The notes beneath the pieces are model-generated. The model was not told the DNA's origin, ran no database searches, and worked only from the letters and a program-made list of their open reading frames with translations. The position numbers were made by a program, and so were the translations under genes. A DNA stretch of 64,000 nucleotides, taken from the NCBI GenBank assembly GCA_944548615.1, contig OX155952.1:31149458-31213457 (forward strand), read 5' to 3'. Source of the stretch: Micropterix aruncella. Taxonomy: Eukaryota; Arthropoda; Insecta; Lepidoptera; Micropterigidae. Position 1 is the first letter of the stretch, and each line of letters begins with the position of its first letter. Positions 32,345 through 44,300 of the stretch are shown in pieces.

Positions 32345-33176
32345 GCATGTGATATACAAGAAAGAACGATATAAAAAATTGAAAATCTCGTGATCCAAGG
32401 GTTGAGACGCGAAGTGGCGTGTATAATTTTAAAATAAACCATCGTCCGTTGCTGAGTGTATTCAACTTGCGTGTTTGTGTGCTTACGTCATCGAGATTTG
32501 TCTCGAAATTCAAGAATCACTCTGCAGTAGAAAGACATGGCACGACTGATTCTCGCGTCGTCGTGTAAATCTTGAGGAATTCTAAAATGTGACCTGAGCA
32601 GGAAAAAAATGAGTCGTCGAGTGAAACGTTGTGCTATAAAATTGTCCACGAAAGGCGTTTTCACGCTAAAAAGAATATGATTCTGTAGCGACACTACCCA
32701 CCCATTTTATATGAAAGAAGGTCTAATTTTGACGGATTGGATGAAAATTAAGTGAAGCCAGCTTCTTTAACGCCTTTAATATCCAAAAGTCGATGCGCAA
32801 CATATCGAAGCGCTGAACATTAAGACCTTGCCCATCTTCCCAGCAACGTGGACAATGCGTAGTGATAGTGTGATATCTGTGGCGAACATCGTTTGTTGAT
32901 TTGCAATTGCTGTGTATAACATAAAATCGTTTTCATGTCCATTAAAATTACAATTTGTAATCACAAAGAATAAATGAGTGATATAATTTGTTTTGTCTAC
33001 ATGTTTAATAACAAATATTAATATAAGAACATATAATTTTTGGGTCGCCCGTGACCCTTGTTGAGGTTTATGTTGTTATGGCTCTTGTGTTTCTAGGATT
33101 TAAAAAAAATAGAAAGCTTTTATTTAGCCTTCACGTGTCAGTTTTATTAATTTATATATTTTAATTTTGTTCACAG
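32345..33176. other. Intronic, no gene recognised
   Basis: No repeat or coding sequence recognised. The pyrimidine-rich 'ttttaattttgttcacag' at the end is the acceptor of the next CMIP exon. Confidence 0.4.
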
Positions 33177-33227
33177 GCAAACAACGCTTACACACGGGAC
33201 CAATGGTACCACTCCATAGTATGGCGG
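33177..33227 (+). CDS. CMIP: CMIP homologue, exon B (end of PH domain)
   Basis: Fifty-one bases between acceptor 'gttcacag' and donor 'gtgagt' encode ANNAYTRDQWYHSIVWR, 17 codons in phase 0 on both sides. It continues the CMIP alignment without a gap (human: AANSYLRDQWFHSLQWK as remembered). RDQWxHSxxW is the C-terminal alpha helix of a PH domain with its near-invariant Trp. The exon is short enough to be missed by ORF searches. It is isolated by introns of 27.3 kb upstream and 17.7 kb downstream. Confidence 0.85.
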
Positions 33228-34325
33228 GTGAGTGTAAAAGTTTTGTTTATTCTAGTAAACTGACGTAATTCGGATCTTGTAATAAGTTTTTCCCACGCTC
33301 AAACACTTTAAAATGTAAATAAACCATTTTGTGTGTACGTAAGTAGCGTTATCATCGCAGCGTTTGATCAGTTAAATAACTTCCTTGATTCAGCATATCT
33401 GCTGCGTCTATTTGCGAATGATATTTGTTTTCGCTTCATTTCAATCCGCAACACGTCATTCGTAATCGGGAACGACAGGAGCAAGGACTCTCCTACTGGC
33501 CCTAGTTTAATGGAAATATGCCACATTCTCTTTCTAGTTTTACAGTAGCTTGGAAACAAATTGTAATCACTGGAGGCGAAATATGTGTTGAACAATTTCT
33601 TCCATCCCTGTCCTTCTCAAAGCACGAATCCCTGATTTACTCCTTTTGTCATCCCTGTTTCATTGATTTCTTGAAGCGGAGCAATTATATTAGTCAGGAG
33701 CCTGGTTATATTAGTCATTTTTGGTGAGTAGTCTATTATCAGAACTCCTTCACTGGCTCAGAAGACTGCCCCAAGTAGCACACATTGGCTATACAACGGT
33801 CACGGTAACGTTACCGCTACAGGTTTTAGTCACAATAACTGGTCATATAGCAGTCATATAAACGTTTAGCTGACTGCTATATGACTGGATTTGGCGCATT
33901 TTATACGGCTTTTAGCTGCATAGTGGCTGAATACCGGTCATAACAGCTATCTTTGGTGGTATAAGCCACCCTTATATAGCCAGCGGCTGTAAAAGTGTCT
34001 CCAATTGATACTTTATTACAACTTCTAGTCGGGTAAATCCTTAAAATGATACAGAATGGTAACGAATTGAAGCTGCGTGATCATTTGCCGTATCAAACAT
34101 AGAATTCCTATTGGCTACTAAAATATTGCATATTATTTTCTTTGTTCTACTTTCGCTTTCTCTCCAGGTGCAAACTTCATAAAGTTAAACTAGAGATTAT
34201 GGTTTTATTAGAAATTTCATTTTTTACATATATTATTATGATAAGTGGTTCCCAAAAATATATCGATTTGGGGTCGCCATTAGTGATTTATAAAAAATAT
34301 ATTTTGTTGTTTTAAAGCCTTGTAT
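33228..34325. other. Intronic; palindrome-rich patch at 33770-33995
   Basis: Within 33770-33995, 'ggtcatatagcagtcatata' faces 'gactgctatatgactgg', and words ggtcata, tggctata and ggctgta repeat in both orientations, suggesting a decayed fold-back MITE. The ORFs on both strands at 33333-33595 are not recognised as genes. Confidence 0.4.
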
Positions 34326-34356
34326 CGACTTGCGAGCGCGCAGCGCTCGCAAGTCG
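34326..34356. repeat. Perfect 14-bp hairpin, 3-nt loop
   Basis: cgacttgcgagcgc, loop gca, gcgctcgcaagtcg. CG-rich in AT-rich surroundings. No surrounding gene explains it. Confidence 0.85.
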
Positions 34357-35305
34357 CGCATGTATACCAAATACCGCATACTGAAATATAACGTATAGCA
34401 GAGATATTTCAATTGGATGTGAAGTTAAAATGGACCCCTGAGGAGAATTAGCGTTCGGGCGCTGCTTATCGACCCAGTCGACGTGGCACGATTAAAAAAC
34501 CAGGTCAGTCCAAGTTATGGGCGGCATAAAGCTTGCAGAAGAAGGGGCGCTTGCTTCCGATATCTAGAACGCGACCGTTACGATCGCCATGCACGCCACA
34601 ATGGCCATATTCGCCCACGCTCACACATCCCTATCCCATCGCCCGTACGTACACAACCGCTGCTATTGTTCAAGCGATAATTACACTGATGCATTTTTTA
34701 TTATCCAGACAGTCTGACGTTCTTGCACTTTTATTTTAGTGTGTTTGCGCTGACGGCTCAAAGAGGAAAGGTCACAATCGGGTCTCGAAATGGCTTTAGC
34801 TTCCAGTTATGAGCCATCAGCGAGTAGAGGATCAATAACATATGTAGAAGGTTGCCATTATGATGAAATGATTTGCCATTAACGAGAACGATGTGTTGCG
34901 AAGGTGAACTCTTCAAATTCTTTGCAGAATTCGCTGCGGTAAAGACGTATATGCATCTTCTGTTCTGCTCGGAGGCAATGTGCTTTATTGAGATGTGAGC
35001 ATAATTCAGCGGTATCCGTTCGGGACCAGCTATAAAATACCACCCCTCGTATAAATAATAAAAGCAATTATAATCCTAAATATATGTATGTATAAAAACG
35101 GACAATCCCCCTTGAACCCTTTCTTCCTCCGATCCTCCATATTTAGATAACTTAAATTAATTAAATTTGCTGATCATTTATTGTAAAACGTTGAAAACAA
35201 GTAAATGGCTTTTCATGTATTGTTACGATTCTATATGTAAAATTGTTTAAAGCAACGCTGTATGTTTTCTAAAATAAAACAAACCGGGTTGCGAGTGGTA
35301 ATATT
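34357..35305. other. Intronic, no gene recognised
   Basis: Short plus-strand ORFs at 34483-34739 are in a GC-richer patch with no domain. Nothing else is recognised. Confidence 0.4.
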
Positions 35306-35343
35306 CCAATATGGCTGAAAACCCTTGGTTTCAGCCATATTGG
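35306..35343. repeat. Perfect 15-bp hairpin, 8-nt loop
   Basis: ccaatatggctgaaa, loop acccttgg, tttcagccatattgg. The stem is too short for a typical insect pre-miRNA unless flanking pairing exists, which I do not see. Confidence 0.8.
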
Positions 35344-35467
35344 CTGATAGCTTTTTGTTCACAAAACAGCGGTACCGCATAGCGTCGCGACGAGGTTTGC
35401 TGGTAGGCAATTAAACAATCGTGAAATTGATGAGTAAATCAATAAGCAATAAAAAGATATCACATAC

Positions 35468-35605
35468 CGGGGAGATTTAGGGAGTCCATCCTGTCGACCA
35501 CGTGCGTGATTCTTCCTTCAAACTCTCGAGAAGAGCAAGCTCCTTCCGCCACGACGGTAGCTATAATGCTGGCTACAAACTCACAGCGAGGATCGCCGAG
35601 AACAC
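35468..35605 (-). CDS. Putative internal exon of an unrecognised gene, antisense in the CMIP intron
   Basis: On the minus strand, acceptor 'cactcactttctcag' precedes 138 open bases followed by donor 'gtatgtg'. Entry and exit phases agree (two bases, 45 codons, one base), so it is a symmetric exon. The peptide includes GDPRCEFVASIIATVVAEGA and FEGRITHVVDRMDSLNLPG, a plausible amphipathic helical segment with normal codon use and none of the low complexity of the surroundings. I do not recognise the family. An alternative plus-strand exon through the same bases is much weaker. No partner exons were identified. Confidence 0.45.
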
Positions 35606-35779
35606 CTGAGAAAGTGAGTGTGAATACATCTTTCCGCTCTTTTCGTTTTCGTTTCGTTCTCCGAAAAGGTTTCGGGATTTTGGCCCGATTTAAAGGGTTT
35701 CTTTGGGAGGAAAAAATACTGATCACATTTCTCTTCTGTCTCTGTGAGATGTGAGAAGTGGTGGAGACTGCGCTTTTAC

Positions 35780-35781
<2 letters not shown>

Positions 35782-35811
<30 letters not shown>
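35782..35811. repeat. (TC)n microsatellite
   Basis: About 14 uninterrupted TC units. Confidence 0.95.
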
Positions 35812-35813
<2 letters not shown>

Positions 35814-36685
35814 CTTCTTAAAATGTGGAGTTGGCGTTAAATAATGAGTTAAGTTCGTGGAATATTTAAATCCGAATCAATTTTTTGGACCATCTAGGAG
35901 CCGGAGTGAGCCATCGCTAATCCCTCCGATAGCAATGCTTCCTTTCCACATTTACGAGACACATTCGCGGAAAAGGAATGTCATTGACCGTGTGATCGAT
36001 AAGAATTCAAATTGAAAAGAAGTTCCGGGTGCGAGTTTCCTTGAAATTCTGGAAAACAGCCAACTAGATTTTGGGCTGGGTCATGGGAGACGTGAGCGGA
36101 CGTTTGAACAGCGTGTGGCTCATTTCGTCATCGGGTTCATGGCGTCATAGGTGGATCGGCGGGAATAGTCCGTCATCATCATCATTTCATTTTGTTCTAC
36201 GAGCCATTTTAGGTCTTTATTTTGTAAAATCGTTCAGTCCTGTAATTTTATAAAAGAGTCGTAACCTTTCATTACCAGAAATTTTAAAATCATATGGCAA
36301 TAAATTAAATTCCACTTAACATGAAAAGAACTTTTAAAACTCAATTAAAGAAAATCCTTAAAAAAAACTCAATGTTCGCGTCGATCTGGCAATAATTTGC
36401 GGTATAAGTTTTTTATTTATTTTATTCATTGGCGTTTGCTTTTATTAAAAAACAAACCTTGAAACCTTACAAATACGGAAGTTTTGATTAGGCTCTCGTT
36501 TACTTACTTTGAACTTCGAAGCAATATGTACCTATTTTCATTTTCGGTCTAATGTGAAATATATAATATGAAATAGGGGACTATCGTGATTATAGTAACG
36601 CGCGACAAAACTACACCCATATATAAAAGTCGTAAGCTTTTTGTTGTTATCGATAAGCTGGCTGCCGTAGCCGCGTATAACGTAT
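35812..36685. other. Intronic, no gene recognised
   Basis: A 60-aa plus-strand ORF at 36071-36253 has no recognisable domain. Otherwise AT-rich. Confidence 0.4.
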
Positions 36686-36688
36686 AAT

Positions 36689-36799
36689 TTCCATAGCCTC
36701 GCTGAAACACTGGTTCCCGCCAGATCACCGAAGTTAAGCCGAGTTAGTACTTGTAGTACTCATGGATGGATAACCGCCTGAGTACTGCCACGTAATGTT
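36689..36799 (+). pseudogene. 5S rRNA-like sequence (pseudogene or 5S-derived SINE head)
   Basis: 'gctgaaacactggttcccg' and 'agatcaccgaagttaagc' match the conserved insect 5S rRNA segment GAATACACCGGTTCTCGTCC...GATCACCGAAGTTAAGC. 'gttagtacttg', 'atggatggataaccgcctg' then match GGTTAGTACTTGGATGGGTGACCGCCTGG. Between them the usual AACATCGGGCGCG is reduced to 2-3 bases, and 'tagtact' is duplicated, so the internal promoter is damaged. It is preceded by 'ccatagcc' as in 5S. It may be a lone 5S pseudogene or the head of a 5S-derived SINE. Confidence 0.75.
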
Positions 36800-36849
36800 T
36801 TAAATGCCGACCCCTTTATCGCTTCGGTGGGCCGTTACCGTAATAGGGT

Positions 36850-37290
36850 GTAATGGTAAAAGACAACTGCCAGCCGTCAGTTTGCAACTATTGAAATGCA
36901 GCCGCGTCCATTGCATACATATCGCACCTCCGATCAAATACAGTAATAATTTGAAAAATTTCAATTATGGTGTTGCTTTATAAAAATCAATACCATTTCT
37001 CAAAATACTTAGGTATCTGTTACTTTAGTAGTGCCATTGACGAATTAGTGAAGTAACAGTTTAAACTGTTTTTGGGAGTGTAAAATGAGAAATGGCGATA
37101 AGTTTAATAAAAAAAACACATAAGTGGAATTTTTCAAGTTATTACTGTATTTTGATCGGAGGTGCGATATCTAAGACATATTGTATAGAGCGCCCTCGCG
37201 TGTTTCTGTTGTTGTTATGGGCAAGCTGACTGTCAGGCTCTCAGTTTGTTACTATTGGAATGCAGCCGTGTCCAGCCGTGTATATATGAC
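36850..37290 (+). repeat. Direct repeats flanking a MITE
   Basis: 'gtcagtttgcaactattgaa' plus 'atgcagccgcgtcca' (36876-36910) recurs as 'ctcagtttgttactattgga' plus 'atgcagccgtgtcca' (37238-37272). The MITE at 36919-37170 lies between. The same unit was therefore duplicated before or by the insertion. Confidence 0.7.
36919..37170. repeat. MITE of about 250 bp with 40-bp termini and long arms
   Basis: Left end 'atatcgcacctccgatcaaa' and 'tacagtaataatttgaaaaa' is mirrored by 'tttttcaagttattactgta' and 'ttttgatcggaggtgcgatat'. Pairing continues inward ('accatttctcaaaat' with 'tgagaaatgg'), giving a near-complete hairpin. TA at both edges would fit a Tc1/mariner-derived MITE. Confidence 0.85.
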
Positions 37291-37614
37291 CGATTGCATG
37301 GAGGGCTATGAACAATTAGTGTACCGCCTTGTGGCGCGAGAATCTATCAGTAGCATTTTAACGTATTGGAAATATGAATTTGGAGTTATTAATGGTGTTT
37401 AGCCGTGATATATGTTGAGATCCAGTGCAATGGCGTTACTGACATAATAATATCATTACGTAAAAATTGTCTTATGCCTAATAGAATAACATAATATATG
37501 TGTGGGTCTTTCCGACGTAATCGAGGCGTAGCGTACATATATGTATGTGTTTAATACAATTAGTCTGGCATTTTTCGTTTTATTATTTCGACTGATGGGA
37601 GTTTTTTCTCATTG
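37291..37614. other. Intronic, no gene recognised
   Basis: Nothing interpretable. Confidence 0.4.
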
Positions 37615-37616
37615 TA

Positions 37617-38936
37617 CGAGGGATGTTTCCAAAGTTCTGGGAATTGTGCTATAATTAAATTACGCAGAACTTATAGGCAATGTTGTTGGTGCCAGACAAG
37701 TCTTGACATGTTTATGCAACTATCTAGTGCAACATTGTTCAGTCTGATTTAGGTGTTCGACTGTTACAGATGCGTTTTCTAAACACTGTTTTTGTAACCA
37801 TGGAAGACGCAGCAAAATCTCAAAGAGCAATAATTTTCTTTTTGTGGAAAGAAGGTGTGAAAACATCAGAAATTATTCAGCGTCTGCAAGGAGTATTTGG
37901 TGAGTCTGCAGAATCCCAAAGTGCTGTTTATCGGTGGATCGATCGTTTTAAACCCGGTAGAACATCACTAGAAGACGATCCACGCAGTGGGCGCCCAAGC
38001 ACGTCGGTAAATGAAAGAAACATTACTGCCGTCGAAGACCTACTGAAAGAGGACAGGCGAATGACTATTCTTCAAATTAGTGTGTACCTAGGGATAGGTA
38101 CACCACAAGTTCATAGCATCAAGTTCTAGCATTGTTTGGGCGTTAGCAAGATTTCGGCTCGCTGGGTGCCAAGGCTGTTGGGAGCAGACCAGAAACTCAA
38201 TAGGTCTGATACTTGTCGTCAACTTCAAGAGCTGTTAGCCCGTTACGGTGATAAATTTTGGCAACGAATAATAACCACTGACGAAACGTGGATTCCTTAT
38301 TTCAATCCTGAGACCAAAAGACAATCCAAAGAATGGCGCAAACCTGAAGAAGGGCCTCCACTTGAGGAGCGTGCAGTTCCGTCTGTTGGAAAGGTAATGC
38401 TTACTGTATTCTGGGATTGCGACGGAATTATTTTTAAGGATTATCTGGCGAAAGGTACTACAATTAACGCATAATATTATTTGAATTTATTATCCGGACC
38501 ACTGCAACAGGCACTTGTTTAAAAACGGCCTGGAAAGTTGTATAAGCGTCCGTTATTGCAACAGGATAATGCAAGACCACACACTGCAAGAAAAACGAAG
38601 GATGTTTTGAACGATTTACGATGGGAATTGCTTCCACACCCACCTTATTCCCCGGATCTTGCACCCAGTGATTATCACCTGTTTCCAGATTTGATAAAAC
38701 CCTTACGAGGTGTTCGATTTGAAAGTTTAACTGACGTAAAACGTGCCATAAATAGGTGGATTGAGGAGCCTCCGAAAAAGTTCTTTGAGGACGGCTTAAA
38801 AAAATAAGTTTATTGTTGGGATAAATGTATTCAGTTAAATGGGGATTATGTTAAAAAACTACATTGTAATATTGACTAAAATTAACAAAATAATAAAAAT
38901 ATGGCTAAATTCCCAGAACTTTGGAAACATCCCTAG
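37617..38936 (+). mobile_element. Full-length mariner transposon, 1320 bp
   Basis: Termini: left 'cgagggatgtttccaaagtt' and 'ctgggaatt', right the reverse complement with one mismatch; about 29 bp each. TA precedes and follows (37615-37616 and 38937-38938). The length, the single transposase frame and DD34D spacing are those of mariner. The termini look intact, but the transposase is dead, so the copy could be moved only by another source of transposase. Confidence 0.95.
37800..38807 (+). pseudogene. Mariner transposase with three in-frame stops
   Basis: Start chosen at 37800 (accATGGaag context) rather than the in-frame ATG at 37770, because MEDAAKSQRA fits the usual mariner start. The frame is uninterrupted by frameshifts for 335 codons but has TAG at 38127, TAA at 38472 and TAA at 38520. 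Features in order: helix-turn-helix region (FGESAESQSAVYRWIDRFK near residues 38-56), WVPRLL linker, TTDETW (Asp 161), QQDNARPH (Asp 256) and YSPDLAPSDYHLF (Asp 291), giving DD34D. All three catalytic Asp codons survive. Each stop is one base from a sense codon, which suggests relatively recent decay. Confidence 0.95.
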
Positions 38937-38938
38937 TA

Positions 38939-39659
38939 TATTTAACTTTCAACAAAGATGAGCGAAATTTTCGGTTAGTATCTTAAGTCCGGGGAAATAC
39001 GGTTATCTCAACTAATTTATACACCACTGTATAATATATAGGTACTCAACAAGACACGTGGCCCGCAAAATTTACAACCCAATGGAGCTGATTCTACAAC
39101 GTAAAGTTCTTACTTGTGCGACGCCCACGCTATTACAAGTTGCAAAGTTATTCAGGCATTCATCGAACCGCCCACATTTATTATTTCTATTACCCGCCAT
39201 AGGAAATAACGATCTGCCGACTGAAAACAGACCGAACAATTGTTGGAATTACAGATCTCTGAAGTCCTCTTGTGCACGGCACGTTTTTTTAACCGTACGC
39301 CGCGTTAGCCGAGCCGTGGAAAAAAACGTGAGGTCTTGTCCACCACACTTTTTTCACCGTATGACGCGTTAGCCGCGCTTCATTTTGTAAACAACATCAA
39401 GGTCGAAATGGGTGTCCGCGGTGATAACGTCCGGTGTAGTGGACAAACTCTAATACGCTGCTATACAACACTGATACAAATTTCGCCGTAAATAAACACG
39501 GCTCGCCGAGGGGTAAACACGGCGCATATGGCGGCGGCGCCGTGCCGTTTTTCCGCAGCGTCCGTGGACTGGGACAAGCCTTCATAGTGATCCATACCCC
39601 AGCGAATGGTTTCGTGCAGCTTGGCCATAAGAACTATTTTATTATCGAATCGGATCAAC
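38939..39659. other. Intronic, no gene recognised
   Basis: ORFs at 39058-39372 (+) and 39397-39721 (-) carry no domain I recognise. GC content rises from about 39260 toward the family D copy. Confidence 0.4.
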
Positions 39660-39850
39660 TCACGATTCAGCGTCCACGTGCGGAAGGCTACCCCGGGTAA
39701 GACTCGCGTCTCGGGCCTCACGGCTGGTGGACCGGTTTCTCCTGGTAGGATTGCATCCCGGCGCTACTGGACGGTTTGCGCACCGTTCGGCGACGCCAAT
39801 CGGTTGTGCACTTTGACTAATTGCTGAAGGAGTCTGGAGACTATGGAAAT
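39660..39850 (-). repeat. Family D, copy 5 (partial, inverted)
   Basis: 'ggaccggtttctcctggtag', 'ggcgctactggacggtttgc', 'ttcggcgacgccaatcggtt' and 'ctgaaggagtctggagact' are nearly identical to the reverse complement of 9065-9190. It is the least diverged pair in the family. Confidence 0.8.
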
Positions 39851-41343
39851 ATACTGTCTCCTAAGCAGCGTGGGTGAACCAACACATATAAAACTATATA
39901 AACCTAAAATTGTAACAGCTCCAAACCAAGTAGTCCTCAAGTATCTCCAGAGGGATATTCAGCTCTGAGTAATACTCGAATATTACTCGCCTTCTCAATA
40001 CTCGACAATAAAATGATTCTCGACTATAGATTCGGGTGTTAATATCGCCTATTATTATTAAATGACTCTTAATCGTATGCCAATTACACGTATTTTTGCC
40101 CACTCGTAAATCATTAAAATCTAACAATAAATTGTTTACATCAAAATCCTTCTTGTACGAATTTTCCTTTCAAGAGAAAATTCCAAAAATAACTCGGAGG
40201 CATGACGTGGGCGATCCGAGGGTGGCGTCTCGGCAAATAAAGTTGCCGTGGAAACCCTTCTGTAAGACGAAACAAAGCGACGAGTTGGGATTTACGCGAG
40301 AACGGCGTCATGATATGAACGGATCTACGAAAAAATAACAATGATCGCCAAACAAGTCTGTTCAATCAAAAAATGATCCCTCCACACTTCTCGCAGAGGC
40401 CGACCGAATTGCCTCATATTGCGGATTAAACATTTCTGTCCCTGAAACAATGCGACCTGTCTCGAGCTGCGAACGTATCGTCGTGCAAAACCCGCTACGT
40501 AACAAATTGCATTTTTTTCAGGGGACGATAAAAACACGATTTGTCTTTTTTATATTTTTTGGGCAGTTATAGTACACATAAGTAACACACTGTCATAAAA
40601 AGACAGAAGTTTTATTTAATTAAGTTAAAATCAACAAAAAAAAATACAACATTGCATATAATTATAATCATAAATATAATCATATTTATTTTTTAAAAAA
40701 GACTAGGTATCTACAACAAGCATAGGTAGATACGGGTGAAATCGTCAAAAAAATACATATTAGATAAATTGGAAAACCATACTAGAAAAAGAAATAGTGG
40801 CAATAGTGTCAAATTAAAAGACAAAGTAATCGCATTAAAAACTAAACAAAACATTTTTTTTTTTAAATAAATGTTTAATGATCCACTAAATTAAATTCCA
40901 ACATAATTTGGAAATAATACCGTTTTAATAGTCAACAACTAAAACGCCTGAAGCGTATATTTAAAAAAATCCTATCAATATTGTAAAATAGCATTTCATG
41001 CCCTAAACTGTTTAAATCTAATATACAAATAATATTTAGACTACAAACGATTCAGCACAGCTCTAGAACTCGTCCAACGTATAGAAAGCATGTGTGGATG
41101 CCAATCTTCTTTTTATAAAACTTTTTATTTTAAGGACATTTTTTTATTGAAAACATACAGCATACATAATAAAATATAAACATAATTAACGATAGCAACG
41201 CCTTTGATGTTTTAGAATATTTACGTAATAAACGAAATACAATAAATGCTAAACAATAGAAAGAAAATAAAAAAAAGGAGTTAAACCGCCCTAACTTTGG
41301 TTTATTATTAAAAAGTAGGTAAAAAATCGTTCATAAATCGGGT
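39851..41343. other. AT-rich intronic stretch, no gene recognised
   Basis: Small ORFs at 39894-40537 on both strands show no domain. 40560-41340 is about 75-80% AT and featureless. Confidence 0.4.
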
Positions 41344-41350
41344 GTTACAC

Positions 41351-44300
41351 CATTGATTTTATAGTGTAATAGATAACGCCATTCCATACTGCAAAATGGA
41401 AGTCGCAATTTAATACAAAAAACGGCAGGTAGATGGCCATCGTAGTTTTCAAACTCGATTTAATGCGCTTCCATCTTCAATAAACCAATATTTGGCCGAT
41501 AGATGGCGTTCAAACATATTATCGGACGCGTCCGTAAGCCGCGGCTTACGAACGTGTGCCTAGTCGTCCGCGACTGACGTCCTATAATGTGCACCGCTCA
41601 ATAGAAATTCATTACACAGATCGCGTGCATAAGCCACAGGCATAAGCCGCGGCTGACGGACGCGTCCAATAATGTGTTTGCCCCTTTGTTTGCCCCTAAG
41701 CGTGTGCCGTTAGAGTAGCGCGAGCGCGCGAGTGTGAACAGTAGACACGGGTGGACACGGGTGTGAACAATGCATCGACCGCCCGGCTAAGGCCCGCAGT
41801 CGTTCGCGAGCGCTTGTGAAGTGATATAGTTGGGAATTTGTAGAGCATTTTTATTGTTTTTAAGAAGAAAGATGGTTAAATGTGCAATCGATCATTGTAA
41901 AAATGATACTAGAAAACACACAAAACACAAATCTAGTGTCACATATCATCGATAAGCAATTTTGAATTACTTTTCAACCAAATAAAAGTTATCCATTACG
42001 GGGGTGAAGCGAGGAGCGCGACGTAAGCGGATGAGGAACACACTGCCCCACCCTTCCTTCGTCTTGCTCGACCGCAATCGGTCGCAATTGGTGTTCACTA
42101 ATCGAGAATCGAGATATTTTAAAAGCGAAATCGATAATCGATAATATTTTTTTATAAAAATTGACAAATCACTTTTTTTAATTATAGGTAGTAATGGTAA
42201 AAAAATCTTATGTTAATATAAGTATAGAGTATATATGGAATATGATAAATAATCCATAATAAGGCCAATAAGGGATTCCTTTTTGACCACTCACATAGGT
42301 TTATCCAATTGCTTCAGATGGAGCGTAGATGTTTTTAGGGCGTACCTTTATATGCTGATATTATGCATGTATGAGTGTCTGAACGTAGAGAACGAACGTC
42401 TTGACGGGTTTTGACGTAAGTATGAGGTGTCGTTGGATTCGACGTGATACGGTGGTGCGAATACGTTATATTAAAAACCGACCAAAAAATTATTTTAATA
42501 ATATTATTATTATTAACTTAGAAACTTACCTTACTTTTAGGTTTCCAAAAGACAAAACAAATATGATGAAGTAGATTGATGCTGTAAAGAAGACCAATTG
42601 GGAACCAAACTTTTGGAGTAGAATCTGTTCAGTACATTTTCCGGATTCAAACATGTATGAAACCAAAAATGGAATCCGTAGATTAACAAACGACGCTGTA
42701 CCTTCGCTTTTTCTACAACAATCTCCATTTTCCGGTCAACAGTCGGAGGTTGCAGGGCTTTCCAATTCAGGACTGGTACACGACACTCCAAGGAAACGAA
42801 AGTTAAAAACAGAAATTATCCGTTTAAAAGACATTGCAAAACGCCGACGTATGCGGGGCAAGGCACTACACGCTGCTAATCGGCGTTTGAAAAAGAAAGT
42901 TGACAATTTATCTAAGGTATTAAAAGAACTGAAGCAAAAAAGACTGATCAACCAAGAACAAGTGGATATTCTGGAAGTGTGCCGGCTTTCTACAGCAGCT
43001 CTTTTGAAAAGGATGACTCATAAAGGGAGAGAATATCCACCTGAACTGCGTACATTTGCGCTAACCCTCCATTTCTATTCTCCAAAGGCCTACTCTTACG
43101 TACGTAGTACCTTTAACACATGTCTACCACATACAAGCAGCATAAGAAAATGGTACCAATGCATAAACGCCACGCCAGGTTTCACTGCAGAAGCTTTTAA
43201 AGCACTTGATCAAAAGGTCAAGTCTTCTGACAAGAAAATTCTATGCAATTTGGTAATAGACGAGATGTCGATTCGACAATTAAAGGAATTTGACGGTAAT
43301 GCAGTCCAAGGATATGTAGATTTTGGTGCTGGGTTTGATGTTACCGGAGTTTCAATGCACCATGCAAACAAGCTCTGGTGTTCCTTTTAGTTGCCATTAA
43401 CGAGCAGTGGAAAATTCCAGTAGGATATTTTCTGGTAATCGGCGTAACAGGTGAGCAAAGAGCCAATCTAGTAAGGATATGCCTTTCTAATTGCCACGAT
43501 GTAGGCGTGGTAGTTGTATCTATGACATTTGATGGTTGCCCAGCAAATATAGCCATGGCTCAAGAGCTTGGCTGTTCGTTTAACTACCAACGTCAACTAA
43601 AAACCTATTTCGAACATCCTGCAACAAAAGAACCAGTTTTTGTATTTTTTGACCCATGTCACATGGTGAAACTGGTCAGAAATACATTACAAAGTAAAAA
43701 GGTTCTTAGAGATAATAACGGCGGCCTAATCAAATGGCAATATTTTGAAGAATTAAACACGCTCCAACTAAATGAAAATTTTCACTAGGGAAATAAATTA
43801 TCGACACAACACATCAACTTTCAAAATCAAATAATGAAAGTAAAGCTAGCAATACAGCTGTTAAGTGCCAGTGTTGCGAACGCTATTGAATTTTGCGACA
43901 AAAAATTACGTATACTTAATTTTGCTCACTCACAACCAACAGTGAATTTCATCAACACAATGAACAATCTGACTGACATTCTTAATTCAAGAAAGTTTCC
44001 TGGCATTGACTTTAAAGCACCAATCAATGAGAAAAACGAAACGAAGTATCTAACGTTCATGGATAATGCAAAAACTTATTTGGAACATCTAGTTTTGATG
44101 GACAATGAAACACCGATCATGAATACCAGAAATAAAGTAGGTTTCCTTGGATTGTGCGTGTGCATAGACAGCATGAAAGGATTGTACAACGAGCTCGTTA
44201 AACAAGAAAAAACATTGGATTTTTTACCAATGTACAAGTTAAGCCAAGACCACTTAGAGATATTTTTTTCAGTAGTACGGTCCCACGGCGGGTTCAACAA

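Noticed and set aside
35306..35343. Hairpin as a microRNA precursor
   Set aside because: A 15-bp stem with an 8-nt loop is too short and the flanks do not extend the pairing.
35588..35613. Plus-strand mini-exon between 'ctcacag' and 'gtgagt'
   Set aside because: Only about 27 bases, does not fit CMIP, and the minus-strand exon through the same bases is far better supported.
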